From Narthecium ossifragum (lineage: Eukaryota; Streptophyta; Magnoliopsida; Dioscoreales; Nartheciaceae), in NCBI GenBank assembly GCA_963920575.1, contig OY986969.1, forward strand, positions 9,669,096 to 9,733,095: 64,000 nt of DNA, in the 5' to 3' direction. Under the pieces are notes generated by a model. The model was not told where the DNA came from, did no database searches, and worked only from the letters and a program-made list of their open reading frames with translations. Within the stretch, counting starts at the first letter, position 1, and the number at the start of each line of letters is the position of its first letter. The position numbers and the translations under genes were made by a program. This document shows, in pieces, positions 24,299 to 35,840 of this stretch.

Positions 24299-24570
24299 GC
24301 GGTCCACCTCCCCAGCCTCCGATCTGGCTCCCCGCCGCCGATCTGCCCTCCCCCGATGCGGATCCGGCCTCCCCAACCGCGGATCCGCCTCCCACAACCG
24401 CCGATCCGGCCTCCCCCGTCGCCAACCCACTTCCCCCGCCGCGGATCCGGGCCCCCCCTCGCCGGTCAAAGCTCGAAAGCTATCGGGATCTTACCACTGT
24501 CCCCCGTCGCAGATCCCTCGCCGATCCTGAGTCGGTGAACGACGGCCGACCAGTCTCCAACGCTCAAGAT
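24299..24570. repeat. GC-rich minisatellite-like stretch
   Basis: About 270 bp of CCGATCCGGCCTCCCC-type units of about 21-24 bp. Both strands stay open by composition (Pro/Asp/Ala-rich on plus, Gly/Arg-rich on minus). No recognisable protein. Confidence 0.5.
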
Positions 24571-25047
24571 GGAGAGTTTTTTTTTTCAATTATTTTTTTT
24601 GTAGTAAAATATTGGTAGATACTTTACAATTCATAGAAGGAACTACCAATATTTGTAGTTACTTCCCATAAATTGTACATACTTTTCAGAAAATTTTTGT
24701 AATAACTTTTTAGCAAAGTTTTTTAGAAAATTTTGTAGATACTTCTCAGAAAATTTTTGTACCAATTTTTATAGTAATTATTTGTAGTTACTTCCCAAAA
24801 AATTGTAAAGTAACTACCAATAATCTGGGAAGTAACTACCAATAATCTGGGAAGTAACTACAAATATTTGTTGTTACTTCCTAGAAATTGTAAAGTAACT
24901 ATCAATATTTGGTAGGCAAAATGTAGGAAAATTGGAAATAACTAGCAATATATGTAGTTAATTCCAAAAAATTGTAATAGAAAAATTCTTCAAACTATTT
25001 ATAAAATGTCTATTTATTAAATATTGGAATTACTTTACAATATTTTT
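24571..25047. repeat. Irregular inverted/direct repeats of GTAACTACCAATATTTGTAGTTAC
   Basis: AT-rich sequence with many partial copies of GTAACTACCAA and its complement TTGTAGTTAC, including a local triplet of CTGGGAAGTAACTACCAATAA units near 24805-24865. It is the degenerate flank of the ordered array that follows. Confidence 0.6.
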
Positions 25048-25478
25048 GGAAGTAACTACCAATATTTGTAGTTACTTCCCATAATTGTAGTTACTTTTCC
25101 ATAATTTGTAATTACTATCCCAGAAAAAGGTAGGAAAACTGGGAAGTAACTACCAATATTTGTAGTTACTTCCCATAATTGTAGTTACTTTTCCATAATT
25201 TGTAGTTACTATCGCAGAAAAAAGGTAGGAAAACTAGGAAGTAACTACCAATATTTGTAGTTACTTCCCATAATTGTAGTTACTTTTCCATAATTTGTAG
25301 TTACTATTCCAGAAAAAAGGTAGGAAAACTGGGAAGTAACTACCAATATTTGTAGTTACTTCTCATAATTGTAGTTACTTTTCCATAATTTGTAATTACT
25401 ATCCCAAGAAAAAGGTAGGAAAACTGGTAAGTAACTACCAATATTTGTAGTTACTTCCCATAATAGTAGTTACTATTA
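25048..25478. repeat. 94-95-bp tandem array, about 4.5 units
   Basis: Unit starts (GGAAGTAACTACCAAT) lie at 25048, 25142, 25237, 25332 and 25427, spaced 94, 95, 95 and 95 bp. Each unit contains an inverted pair GTAACTACC...TGTAGTTAC around an ATATT centre, two further TTGTAGTTAC copies and a CAGAAAAAGGTAGGAAAACT block. Units are nearly identical, so the array is young. Confidence 0.9.
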
Positions 25479-25832
25479 ATGCCCCCATTAATGCATGCAT
25501 CCAGTCATAAGTGGATGCATGCATGCCTTCACTGTATTGGGAATAGGTGTATATATTGCCAACCACTCCAATTAATGCCCACCACCTAATTCAAAAACTA
25601 TCCATCCATCTCTCATTTAACAAAATACATAAAGGGTATTTTAGAGATAAAAAAGTACAGCTGTCCAAAAAGGGACTAAATGGCTTAAAATCTTTCAAGG
25701 AGACTAAATAGCAAACAACTTCTCCCAAAGAGACTAAACGGCAATTTTCCCTAGAAAGATACCTCCGAACGTTTAACCCAACCCCGGCACGTAAGGTGTA
25801 CAATTTGATGCGTACGATGCATATGGGTTATA
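25479..25832. other. Spacer between tandem array and Copia element
   Basis: Contains palindromic GGATGCATGCATGC-type sequence near 25490-25530, then AT-rich non-coding DNA. The final TTATA (25828-25832) is the left target-site duplication of the Copia element. No gene seen. Confidence 0.6.
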
Positions 25833-26275
25833 GGTTGTGCATTGGATGTCTTGAATTCTATCGCCGGCTCGGCTATGACACACTACGTAGACTTAACGGG
25901 ATATGAGGTAGCGCCCAGCTCATGGGCGGGGTTTCCGGGGGTAGCGCCCCCGGAAGCTAAACGAATTTTAGGATTTGTTTTAGCGGATCCAACCTATTTT
26001 GTCTTTAGACCCGACTCGGATTAGGTTATGTATGGAGGAGTATAAATACTCATGTAACCTAGGTTAGAGTTGAGGATAAGACATATTGGAGCAGCTGTGA
26101 TATTGAGAGATTTGTAACCCCTGTTCTGTATAATGAAAGAAGACGATCTCTCTCCCCGTGGACGTAAGCATTCTTGTCGAACCACGTAAATCTCGTGTCT
26201 CTGTGTATTATTTTATTTTCTTTCTTCCTTTTACTGTGTGTGGTTACCATCGCGTGGACGTGTTTATTGCCAACA
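25833..26275 (+). repeat. 5' LTR of the Copia element
   Basis: 443 bp. Aligned with the 3' LTR it shows many substitutions, indels and a mutated first base, indicating an old insertion. It contains GTATAAATACTCATG (a likely TATA region, about 26039) and ends TTGCCAACA before the primer site. Confidence 0.9.
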
Positions 26276-26277
26276 AT

Positions 26278-26289
26278 TGGTATCATAGC
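26278..26289 (+). other. Primer-binding site, tRNA-iMet type, one mismatch
   Basis: TGGTATCATAGC against the canonical TGGTATCAGAGC, two bases after the 5' LTR. Confidence 0.8.
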
Positions 26290-26299
26290 CAGGTTTGTT

Positions 26300-27268
26300 G
26301 CGGTGATTTCGTTTGCCAAGGTTGACATAAAGTTGTTCGATGGCACGGGAAACTTCGGGTTATGGCAACAAAGGGTGAAGGATTTGCTCGCACAACAGGG
26401 GTTGTCAAGGGCGCTGAACAAGAAGCCAGAGGATGTGAAATACTCAGACTGGGTAGAGATGCAAGTCAGGGTTGTGGGGTCAATTCGGAACTGTTTGGCA
26501 GACGAGGTGATGTACCACGTCATGGACGAAGAGTCTCCGGTGGCGGTCTGGTTGAAGTTGGAGAGTCGTTATATGTTCAAGACTCTCCAGAACGTTGCAT
26601 CTGAAGTAGAAGCTTTATGGGATGAAGATGTTGGAGGGATTTGATTTGGTCCAACACATCAACACCTTCAATCAAATCATCAACGATTTGTTGAAGGTAG
26701 AGGAGAAGTTCAAGGAGGATGACAAGGCACTGATTCTACTGATGTATCTTCCCTCTTCATGGGATCATATGATAACAACATTACTTTACGGGAAGAAAAC
26801 GGTGGAATTAGAAGATATCACTGGAGCCCTGTTGGAGTATAACCATAGGAGGCAGGTCCATGGTGAAGGCTCCCAAGGCGAAGGTTTGATGGTGAAGGGG
26901 AAGCATGACCGAGGAAGGAGGCAAGAGAAGGGTTTTGATAAGGGAAGATTGAGATCAAAATCTAGGAATCCGAACAATGCCAAGTGCTTTAAGCGTCAAC
27001 AACTTGGACAATATAAGCGAGATTGTCCCAAGTGGAAGAATCAAGGAGAAGACAAGAAGAGTGGAAAGTCTTCAAATTTGGCAAATATTGTAAATCAAGA
27101 ATCTAACTTCGGAGATGGAGATTTGATCGTTGTATCAACTGGAGGTTCTGATCGTTTGGCTGATTCGTGGGTGCTCAACTCGGCGTGCTCATACCACATG
27201 TGTCCTCGTCGAGACTGGTTTGAAACCTATACAACGGTTAACGGTGGCACTGTCTTGAAGGGTAACAA
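26300..27268 (+). pseudogene. Copia gag and start of protease, broken
   Basis: The gag frame is recognisable from FAKVDIKLFDGTGNFGLW on but has no ATG at the expected start. A one-base frameshift near 26595 and a TAG in place of CAG interrupt the UBN2-type gag core, and the frame resumes at MLEGFDLVQHINTFNQ. The zinc knuckle reads CFKRQQLGQYKRDC, so its second Cys and its His are lost. The protease motif is LNSA instead of the usual LDSG, removing the catalytic Asp. The frame is cut by the Gypsy insertion at 27274 and continues in register at 47785. Confidence 0.85.
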
Positions 27269-27273
27269 TGCAT

Positions 27274-28972
27274 TGATAAGACTTGAAAAGTGCACAAATC
27301 ACCCTTATAATTTGGCTTTGTTAGTCTCCGAGCGATGCTTCACTTACTATTTTTATCCTATTTCAGGTATAACAGACCCTAGTACGAGTTAGATCAAGTT
27401 TGGAGTCAAAATGAGCTCATTTGGGCAATTCCAACATAAATGATCAATCATCACATCAAGAAAGGATCGATCATTTAAGTGCACTAATCTTATAGAGAGC
27501 ACCATTTCAAAGGATTAATCTTCAAGGAAGCAAAGGATCGATCATTTATGCACGACAATAGTGACAGAGAGCAAGGTTTAAGAGGATCGATCTTCCTTCA
27601 TGGAATGATCGATCATCCACGGGGCGTGATCAATAACACAAAGAAATGGTCGATCATGTCATATACGAATGATCGATCATCTATGGGACATAGCCAACAA
27701 TTGAAGACCAAATGATCGATCTTCACCCGAGGGAATGATCGATCATTTGTTTGCCAGTGAACATAATCAAAGGCCCAGATCTAATTCGAGTTAAGGGGAT
27801 ACCTAGGCTATAAATAGGCATATTTTAGGGTTTTGGGGGGCTCTCTAAACTCTCTCTTGGCTGCTTGGAGGCCAAGGAGAGAGAGCACTCTTTCTTAGTT
27901 TTTTTTTCTCTTTTTAACTTTTCTTTTTAGAATCTTTCGGGAGGAAATCCATGGCGGAAGAGCTTCATCAACCTTCATCTATGGATCAAACCCCCAAGAT
28001 AAGTAGCTAAACTTTTTACCATGGGATTCTTATGATGTAACTAGGGTTTCTATTAGGGATTTCTAAGATTTAGGGCTTGTATACATCTTTGAATGGTTTG
28101 TATGGATTGATCTTAATTTCTTTATGAACTTAGTGTGATTTTATTATTAGTGGATGAATGATTTGTTCCTTTATGCCCTAGATCTTGGTCTTGAGCATGT
28201 TAGGGCTTGAGATTAGAGATTCTCATTAAAACATTCATGCTAGAACCATGGATGTGAGGATTTTCTTCTCGAGATTAAGAGTCTTATGATGCTAGAACCA
28301 TTACACGTAATGCTAGAACCATTATGACCAACTCTTAATCCATTATTAATCTTAATTCAAGATTAGAGATTTCGTAGTGCTAGAACCATTAGAGTAACTG
28401 CTAATCCTTGAGACATTCTATTTGATGACCTCAAGGTGTTAGAACCATCTTGATCTTACACCTAAATCCATAGTGTTACTATTTTCCCACAATGAATTCA
28501 TCCTGATTAGAGGATTCATTAGCAGTGATTATAACTAATCATTAGGTCACTGACTTTTAGATAATTGCTCTCATCGACAAGGGATCCTAACCGGAACTTG
28601 TTGAGTGATTGGGAGAACTAGTCATTCACCTATAAACCATTAGGAAAACCATTCAGATTAGTTAGCTTGTTCTAATCGTAGGAAGACCTGGTATAATCCT
28701 AGTTATTGATTAAGAATTCCCTGGTACCTTTTCTCGTATTTATCAATCATTTCGTATAAAGTTAGTTTAATTTCAATTCTGAATCTTTTCTCAACTTATT
28801 GGTAGAAATACTTAGATTGAGTTTAGTAGTTTAATTATTTTCCTACGCATTCCTTGTGGATTCGACTCGGATTCACTGCTATCTACTCCCAAAGTAGTTA
28901 GTTTGAAGTTCGATTATAAATTTGTAATTTTGATCGGGCACGTTAAGCTGTGACACTTTTCAAGCGCTATCA
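27274..28972 (+). repeat. 5' LTR of the Athila-like element
   Basis: Collinear with the 3' LTR and with the solo LTR at 1641-3298. Contains GATCGATC pairs around 27530-27750, a TATAAATAGG box near 27811 with a CT-rich leader, and repeated GCTAGAACCATTA blocks around 28240-28440. Confidence 0.9.
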
Positions 28973-28978
28973 AAATTT

Positions 28979-28996
28979 TGGCGCCGTTGCCGGGGA
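28979..28996 (+). other. Primer-binding site, tRNA-Asp type
   Basis: TGGCGCCGTTGCCGGGGA, an exact complement of the 3' end of plant tRNA-Asp as I recall it (TCCCCGGCAACGGCGCCA), six bases after the LTR. Typical of Athila-like Gypsy elements. Confidence 0.85.
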
Positions 28997-29258
28997 GTGC
29001 TATAGGAGATGATTGAATTGCTTTGCTTAGTCTAATATTCCTTGTAAATATCTTTAGTTTAAATTTTGTTTCATATCTAAAAAAAAGAAAAAAAAAGAGA
29101 TTCGTACTTACATTGATATATCTTCTTGTTGTTGGGAGACGCCGACGTGGGGAGAATCAATGGTCTACGGTCGACGACGGACGTCTCATGCTTAGACCAA
29201 TCCCTTGTAACGTATTTCTAACTTTTGGCTTGGTCCTTGTTTAATTAATTATTTATAC

Positions 29259-29642
29259 ATGTCCGATAATTATATACTACCGGGTGCCACGTTGAACGAT
29301 TACTTTTTACCATCTAATTATGCACCCGCTTATGTTAATGATACATATGATTGCTCAAACCCGACATATGATTTGCATTCATACACCTACGATCCGGATT
29401 TGAGTGATCATCCATACCCTTATTGGCAATTCCAAGGTTACTGTCCTCATAATGTTCAACCACAAGCTTCAAGCAAACCAGACCAATACTTTGCACCTAG
29501 TTTTGAACCATCTTATCTTCCTCAAACACAATACCCACCACCCCATCATTGGTATGAGCCTCTCAGTCCCTTTGAACTACAAGCACAATTAGATCTATCT
29601 TTAGATAAAAGGACTCAACCCATCACCCCAACATTGGTATGA
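29259..29642 (+). pseudogene. Tyr/Pro-rich ORF at the gag position of the Athila-like element
   Basis: 127 codons from the first ATG downstream of the primer site, rich in Tyr, Pro, Asp and Ser, with no known domain. It is closed by a duplication: the segment at about 29550-29625 is repeated at about 29635-29700, which shifts the frame to a stop. Possibly the N-terminus of the element's own divergent ORF1. Confidence 0.4.
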
Positions 29643-29952
29643 GCCTCTCAGTCTCTTTGAACTACAAGCACAATTAGATCCATCTTTAGATAAAAGGACT
29701 CTTAACGATTTAAAGACTTTCGAGGCACAAATTCAAATTCTACATTTTCATTCACAATTATTAGCTAATATGGAAGTTCAAATTGGACAATTAACATCAT
29801 TGATGGAATCTTATTATGATGAGGTTGATGATTGAGGAAATGAGCTGGTTCTCCTTAGTTCTAATGACAAGGCTTGTGATACCCAATTTACCAATGTTTA
29901 TGATGCATGCAACGATGAGATTCCTTTTGGGGTTTTACTGGTTCGTAGGATT

Positions 29953-30576
29953 ATGGATGATACATTGATTTGTGATGTGAATGAATCGGTCCATCCGATG
30001 TTTCTTGATGATAATGGTATTGATGAATGCATGCATGATTTGATACCTCTCGTAAGTCATGGTAATGTTATTATGCCGGTTTATGAAGCTTTTCACGAGC
30101 ACATACCTAATATTGAGGATGAATCGTTTGATATCAACTTGCCGTTTTACAAAGCTTTTCATGAGGATGTACCTTATTTTGATAATTATTCATGTGATAT
30201 TGTGTTGCTGGTCTATGAAGGTTTTTACGAGAATATATCTAACCTTGAGGAGGATGATTCTTATGATATTAATTTTCCGGTTCATAAAGCTTTTTATGAG
30301 ACCTTACCTAATCTTGATGCATATATTGATGAAGTTTCATTTAAAAATTACATGTCGGTCTTTGATGTGATGGATGATGTCTGTGACGACTTGGATGATT
30401 CTTGTGAGACCTCCTTTAGGAAACCTCACTTTGAGCCTCTACCCTTTACTTCATCCACACTTATTGAACATTGTGAGGTAGCTGATGTGCTGTCGCAAGC
30501 AATCAAAATAAAACCAATACTCTTTAAAATAAATGTAATAGTGCGAGTACGAGTCGATCCCACGATGAGTATCTAG
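29953..30576 (+). pseudogene. ORF with four about 27-residue acidic repeats
   Basis: 207 codons. Four in-frame repeats of the form (P/L)xYxAFHExxPNIxxxSxDIN begin at about 30074, 30146, 30206 and 30278. The rest is Asp/Val-rich. No catalytic motif. The 3' end runs into the segment before the second LTR. It looks like an accessory ORF of a non-autonomous Athila-like element rather than gag. Confidence 0.4.
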
Positions 30577-30614
30577 CCTAAGTTTTGTGTTATGTGAACA
30601 AAGATGGGGGGTTT

Positions 30615-32340
30615 TGATGAGTGCATAGTGCACACTGAACAACCTTATAACCATCTCAATTGCTATATCTTCACCCTTAATCAACTTCTTTAGCACTATT
30701 TTTATACTTTTATATGCTTCACATAGTTGTTTGGAAAATGCAGGAAATTGGAGCTAAAAGAAGCTGAAAAGAGTATATGGATCAACTTTAAAGATTAAAC
30801 TATACCTGCTCATGAAGAACCAGATGATGTGCCATATATGGTTGGAAAGCTCTTGAAGTCTAGTTTCTAGAGAATTTTACGGTTCGTGATTCTGAGTTTC
30901 CTAGAGGAAGTTACGACAATTTTAGTACCGATGGCGCAGTCTGGATGGCAAAACAGTGAATACTTAGGGAGTCAGATCGATCGCACACCTGGAGAGGGAT
31001 CGATCGGACTCGGGAATTAAATCCTGACAGAACACCCATTTTTCAGATGATCATGGAAGAATCGATCCTCCTTTCACTCGAGAAGTTTGAGGAGAACGAT
31101 TGATCCTCCTTCTATGGAAGGATTGATCCAACTGAGAAGGATCGATCCCCCTTCTATGAAAGGATCGATCCTACTCGGGTGACCCAGGCTATGGAAAATA
31201 GAGAAGAGGAAGATCGATCCGACACCTATAGTGGGATCGATCCGAGTCGGGCGTAGCCAGAAATTGAAGATGTTGATTTCAAGGGGATCGATCCTACACT
31301 TAAGGGGGGATCGATCCTACTCGGGCGAATCTGAATAAGAGCCATCAGATTTAATCCAAAGGCTGAAATAAAAGCTAGGGTTTCATGTCCTTATATAAGG
31401 GGAGTTCTTGGATGTTTTTGGGGGCTCTTTTCTGGACGTTTTCCAAACGAAGAAGATGAAGGAATCTCCATCCATGGCCGAGTAATCCGCGGGCATTGCG
31501 GACGGATGATCTAACGAGGACTAGGGCTTCTTCTCCAACAATGGTTCATAGTTTTAATCTTTATTGTTAAACTCTTTTCTATGTATTGGATCTTCAAAGA
31601 TTATTTTTAGATTATAGATTTATATGTGGATGATTAATATTATAAACCCAGTCATGCTTCTTTTATGATATTGTGATCCCATAGTTATCTCTTTTGATTC
31701 TCCTACCGAGTCTCGCGAGACCTTTGTTATGCATTGCCCGTAGCTGGTATTGTGTATTCTTAGGGATCTGGTAAGACAAGGATGGGGCTCTATCTCGAGG
31801 AATCTTTGCTATGCATTGCCGATTGTGAGAGTTGGTATTGTGTATTCTTAGAAATCCGATTAGATAGAGTTAGGGCTTTGTCCCGATGAACTTTTGCTGC
31901 GCGTTGCCTGTAGTGACAGTCGGTATCGTGTATTCTTAGGTTTGGATTGGATGAAGTTAGAATTATAATAAGGAAGAATCAATTGTAGGAAGAGACACTT
32001 TTGTATTTTGTTAGGTTTATAGTTCCTTGTCTTCCGGTTAAGGTGATTGGGATGTGAATCCCTTAACTGAGTATTATATGAACCATTGAGAAGAGAAGAA
32101 CCTAAATCCGAGTGAAGTGATTCCTGAAGCCTAGCCTCATTCAAATCTTGATTTCTTTCGTTAACTTTATCTTATCATTACATCTTCAATCTATTTTCTT
32201 AACTTTTATCGCTCTTGATTATTTTCGATATATTATTATCTGTGTTTCTGGATCTTTCCTGCTTGTCTCTCTGTGGGTTCGACTTCTCTTATGCTGTTCT
32301 GCACCGCGACCGCTGTGCGTGACACATTTGAGCGACATCA
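30615..32340 (+). repeat. Second Athila-like LTR (family B), inside the nested element
   Basis: 1726 bp, starting TGATGAGTGCATAG and ending GAGCGACATCA, followed directly by a tRNA-Asp primer site. A G-rich tract (GATGGGGGGTTT) immediately precedes it, like the tract before a 3' LTR, so it is bounded by a polypurine tract on the left and a primer site on the right. It carries GATCGATC pairs at 30975/30998, 31140/31163, 31212/31235 and 31286/31309. No partner LTR of this family was found in the window. Confidence 0.75.
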
Positions 32341-32345
32341 AAAAT

Positions 32346-32363
32346 TGGCGCCGTTGCCGGGGA
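32346..32363 (+). other. Primer-binding site, tRNA-Asp type, after LTR B
   Basis: Same 18-mer TGGCGCCGTTGCCGGGGA as at 28979, five bases after LTR B, showing that LTR B belonged to a 5' end. Confidence 0.85.
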
Positions 32364-32555
32364 GACGGTTCAGAAAAGCGCCAGAATCATCAGATCACGA
32401 GGATTGAAGACATCGAAGGCGATAACTTTGTTCCCTTTTCTTTGGATTTTTATTTCTTTTTCCTTAGTTTTCTTTATTTTCTTTTTAGTTTTATTTTGAT
32501 TTTTAGTTTTACTTTTACTTGCTGAAAAAAAACTGAAAAAAAAAACTGAAACAAA

Positions 32556-32990
32556 ATGATGGAAAATGAATTATATCAAGACTATTTGAGATCATGTTGT
32601 ATGAAGTCAAGAGATGGAATGTCTCAAACAACAGTTCGTAAGAAAAATATATACGAATTGAGCTTGGAGAATAGAATGAGTCATGTTTCTATCAATGAGT
32701 ATCTTCCTGATTATATGATTAACGCATTGAAAAGAAAGATTTCATCCTTTGCACAAAAGAATGATGAGACATTATGTGATGCATGACAACGATTTAAAAG
32801 TTTAATAATTTCATGCCCTCACCATGGTTATGCTAGTTGGCGTTTAATGAGCTATTTTTATTATGGATTAACTGAGCATTTGGATGAGTTTTTGCAGGGT
32901 GAGTTTTTGCAGATTGATCCTGATGAAGCTATGAAGCATTTGGATGAGCTTGTTGAGATGACTTGTACACAGACGGTTCCGAGGGCATGA
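32556..32990 (+). pseudogene. Degenerate Athila gag fragment
   Basis: The first 76 codons (32556-32786) end at a stop. The same region continues, broken, with SCPHHGYASWRLMSYFYYGLTEH and DEAMKHLDELVE, the signature of the retrotransposon gag domain of Athila-type Gypsy elements. Only this core is left. Confidence 0.6.
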
Positions 32991-33047
32991 GATGATTATC
33001 ATGGTCATATCAATGCCAAATTCTACAAGCATCCCAATGTCGCCTCA

Positions 33048-33596
33048 ATGTACAACAGCTATATGCAACACATTGAGCCTTTCTACTCTTATCCTAGTGC
33101 TTATGATGATTATGTGCATGATACTTATGTTGCTACTTTCCATGATGTGGATGTTGATGAGCCTAATACGTATGATGCATGTGTCAATGACTTTAGTGCT
33201 TCTGATGCTTACATCCATGATTTTAATGCTTATGGTGCACATGCTCAAGATGTTCATGTTGATGATGCATACGCTCATGACTGTAATGCTAGTGTGCATG
33301 TTCAAAATTCTAGTCCTATTGATGCACAAGATATTGATTCTAATGTGTGTGATGCATATGCACATGATTTTAGCGCTCATACGCATGTTCAAGATACTAA
33401 CATTCATTATGCATATGCTCATGATTCCAATGTTAGTAATGCACATGTTCATGCCTTTGATACCTCTGATGCACATGTTTCTCATCAACTTTCTATGGCA
33501 GAGATTTTGGACTTACTTAAGGAGGCTAAAACCAAGCCTAATTTTGACTCTTTCATTCTGCAGTTACTTATGAAGGACGAGGAGAAGGCACACTAA
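33048..33596 (+). pseudogene. Asp/His/Ala repeat ORF (DAYAHD units)
   Basis: 182 codons made mostly of short repeats such as DAYAHD, NAHVHA and AHVQD, ending with a less repetitive tail (LSMAEILDLLKEAKTKPNFDSF). The antisense frame is also open over most of the length, as expected for a triplet-phased repeat. The tail could be a genuine gag-pol linker; the repeats look like expanded minisatellite. Confidence 0.4.
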
Positions 33597-34299
33597 CTAT
33601 GCGAGGTAATCACATCTTTTAGCGTGCACGAACTCGGATGGACACATCGGTTGGAAGAAGACGAAGTACTCCAGTACGGGCCGGTCAGCAACGAGAAAGA
33701 TCCGGATGACTACCAAGACCACACGACCATGTATTCGTTGAACCTCCATCGGTTGCATTTCAAGTCATTCCTTCTAAGCCACGAGGTATATTTCCTGTTT
33801 TTATTTCATCTCCTTGGATAGTTAGGAAGAACATGACCTTGATAGATACTTTTAGACTTCGACGGATTTATTTCAGATTTTGTGATCTTAGCATCCTTGA
33901 CCACGAGCACGATGACATTATTGATAGGTCATTGGATGAGTCACTGAAACTTGAGCATAATGATGATACATATTTCTATTTGAGAGATCCAGCTACCTTG
34001 TTTATTGGTGTTAGAATGCAAAAGCTAGTTCTCCCACTTGTAATATGCCACTTGGATTCACATGATAAATTACCCTTGGTGATACTACTAAGGTTAACCT
34101 TTTAGATCATGGCACTTACTGATTTTCCATATCATCGTGCTAGGGCACGGCCGCCAAGGGCGCGGTTAAAAATCCATATCTTATATATAGTAGTTTAGTT
34201 TGCTCGATTTGTTTTCTTGTATGCTTGAGAATGTTTGAGTTATTTTTATGTTGTGTGCTTGAATGTTTGCTTTTGTTTTTGGTTTGTTTTGCTTTTGTT
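33597..34299 (+). other. Non-coding or degenerate stretch of the Athila-like internal region
   Basis: Short open frames only. A segment near 33900-34110 reads IRDPATLFIGV-like wording of unclear origin. I see no domain I can name. Confidence 0.4.
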
Positions 34300-34550
34300 C
34301 TTAGGTGCTCGATCAGTCCCCGCTTTCCCGTGGAGAACATTGTCGCTGATCACCTATCAAGGTTGATGGTGAAAGTATCGGAAAATGAGCCATCGATCAT
34401 GGATGACTTCCCCGGTGAGCAACTCTTTTCAGTTGCACGACTGCCCTGGTATGCGCATATTGTCAATTATTTGGCGACAGGTGAGATCCCTTCCTTTTGG
34501 AGTGCGCAGGATAAGCGTAGATTTTTTGTTGAGGTAAACAACACAAGCAC
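34300..34550 (+). pseudogene. Fragment of Athila-type pol (end of RNase H region to integrase start)
   Basis: Reads ENIVADHLSRL, then DDFPGEQLFSVARLPWYAHIVNYLATGEIPSFWSAQDKRRFF in separate short blocks. This is the well-conserved stretch between RNase H and the integrase zinc finger of Athila/Tat Gypsy polyproteins. It breaks off where the minus-strand LTR begins. It is the only pol fragment in the nested element. Confidence 0.7.
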
Positions 34551-35840
34551 AAGCAGTTGCATTTAATTTAGTCGAACATTCTTCCTAAGATCTAACAATC
34601 TCTGAAACGCAGTAAATCATTAAACCCAAGTTGCCTCGCAGATTAGAGGAATCAAACAATTACGGATTTGATATCCAACCTAGCAGTAGATTGCAATGAA
34701 TAATAAACTAGTAGGCCTCCTAGCAATTAGACAAGACAATCATGAATATAATCACAGAAAAACATTCAATACTCAAAGCATAAACTGAACAATAAAAATA
34801 GATTAGATCTCACAGTTCAAAGATTCCGAGGTTTCAGTTTCCTCGACCAAGAATTAAGGTTTAGCCACGCAAGGCCATCAAGAACCAAGAAGAAAGAAGA
34901 ACCCTAGAAATATATAAGAAATAGAAAGTAGCAGAAAAAATTTCTAGAATTCGCCCCCCTCAATCCCGAAAAAGAATCATATTTATAGCTCATAAGTTTC
35001 TCATCCTCGGATTAGATCTGAGCCTTTTATTGTGCAAATTCGATTAACAAATATCGATCTTTATGTAGTAGAAGATCAATCTTTTCTTGCCAGATTGTGG
35101 CTGTGCCCCGACTAGGATCAATCTCTTATGTAAAGAAGATCGATCTCTTTATTCCAGATTTCATGTTTATGCTCGCGGTCGATTCTCACATTGACCCTGA
35201 GAAGGTATATTTTTGACAGAAGCTGACGGTCGATGTGACGGTCGACCGTGGGTCTTTTTCATCTCTGGGTGCATCAAGGATCGATCTTTTATGGAAATAA
35301 GATCAATCGTTTATTTTCTGCATATTTCTTCTGCTATTTTGTCATGCACTAGTTGTAGTAAAAGCACTGTAACTTTCTCTAAAAAGCTCCAAATCATGAA
35401 CCGTAAAATTCTACATAAGCTAGACTTCCAGAGTTTTGCATTCATATATGGAACTTCATCTGGTTCTTTCCGAGTAGGTACAGTTTAATCTTTGAAACTG
35501 ACCCATCTTCTTTGCAATCTTCTTCGTACCTACTGGCTTCGATTTCCTTGATGCAATAAATCAGAATCTCTTAAAGCTCAAAACATGAAAGATATAGAGA
35601 GGTTTCTTCATGTTCTATGGCATCTTGAATCATCCCAATCAGAGCTTGGATAGGAAAGCTATGCTCAGATTACGAACTGTCAAAACTGTCCAGAATTGTC
35701 TATTTGGCTTGGTTTCGCACTCAAGGTCTCCAATTGCATTCCAAACCAAAATATAAGAATAATGAGTATATTTAGGTACCAAATAAGCACAGAAGACTAG
35801 ATATTACGGGATAAAAATATGACATTATGCATTCTCATCA
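34550..35840 (-). repeat. Minus-strand LTR-like segment
   Basis: On the minus strand the segment starts TGATGAGAATGC (35840 leftwards), like the TGATGAG start of LTR B. It contains a TATAAATA-like box, GATC-type palindrome pairs (35052/35074, 35116/35138, 35279/35301) and ends near 34550 by the pol fragment. The left boundary is uncertain by about 15 bp and no target-site duplication was found. Confidence 0.5.

Noticed and set aside
24188..24618. Pro-rich and Gly/Arg-rich ORFs after the second LTR
   Set aside because: A GC-rich minisatellite explains both strands being open; no domain is visible.
25048..25478. CRISPR-like array
   Set aside because: Repeats are 94-95 bp with no unique spacers, in a plant nuclear context. 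It is a tandem repeat.
33045..33488. Minus-strand ORF rich in Met/Ile
   Set aside because: Antisense shadow of the triplet-phased DAYAHD repeat.
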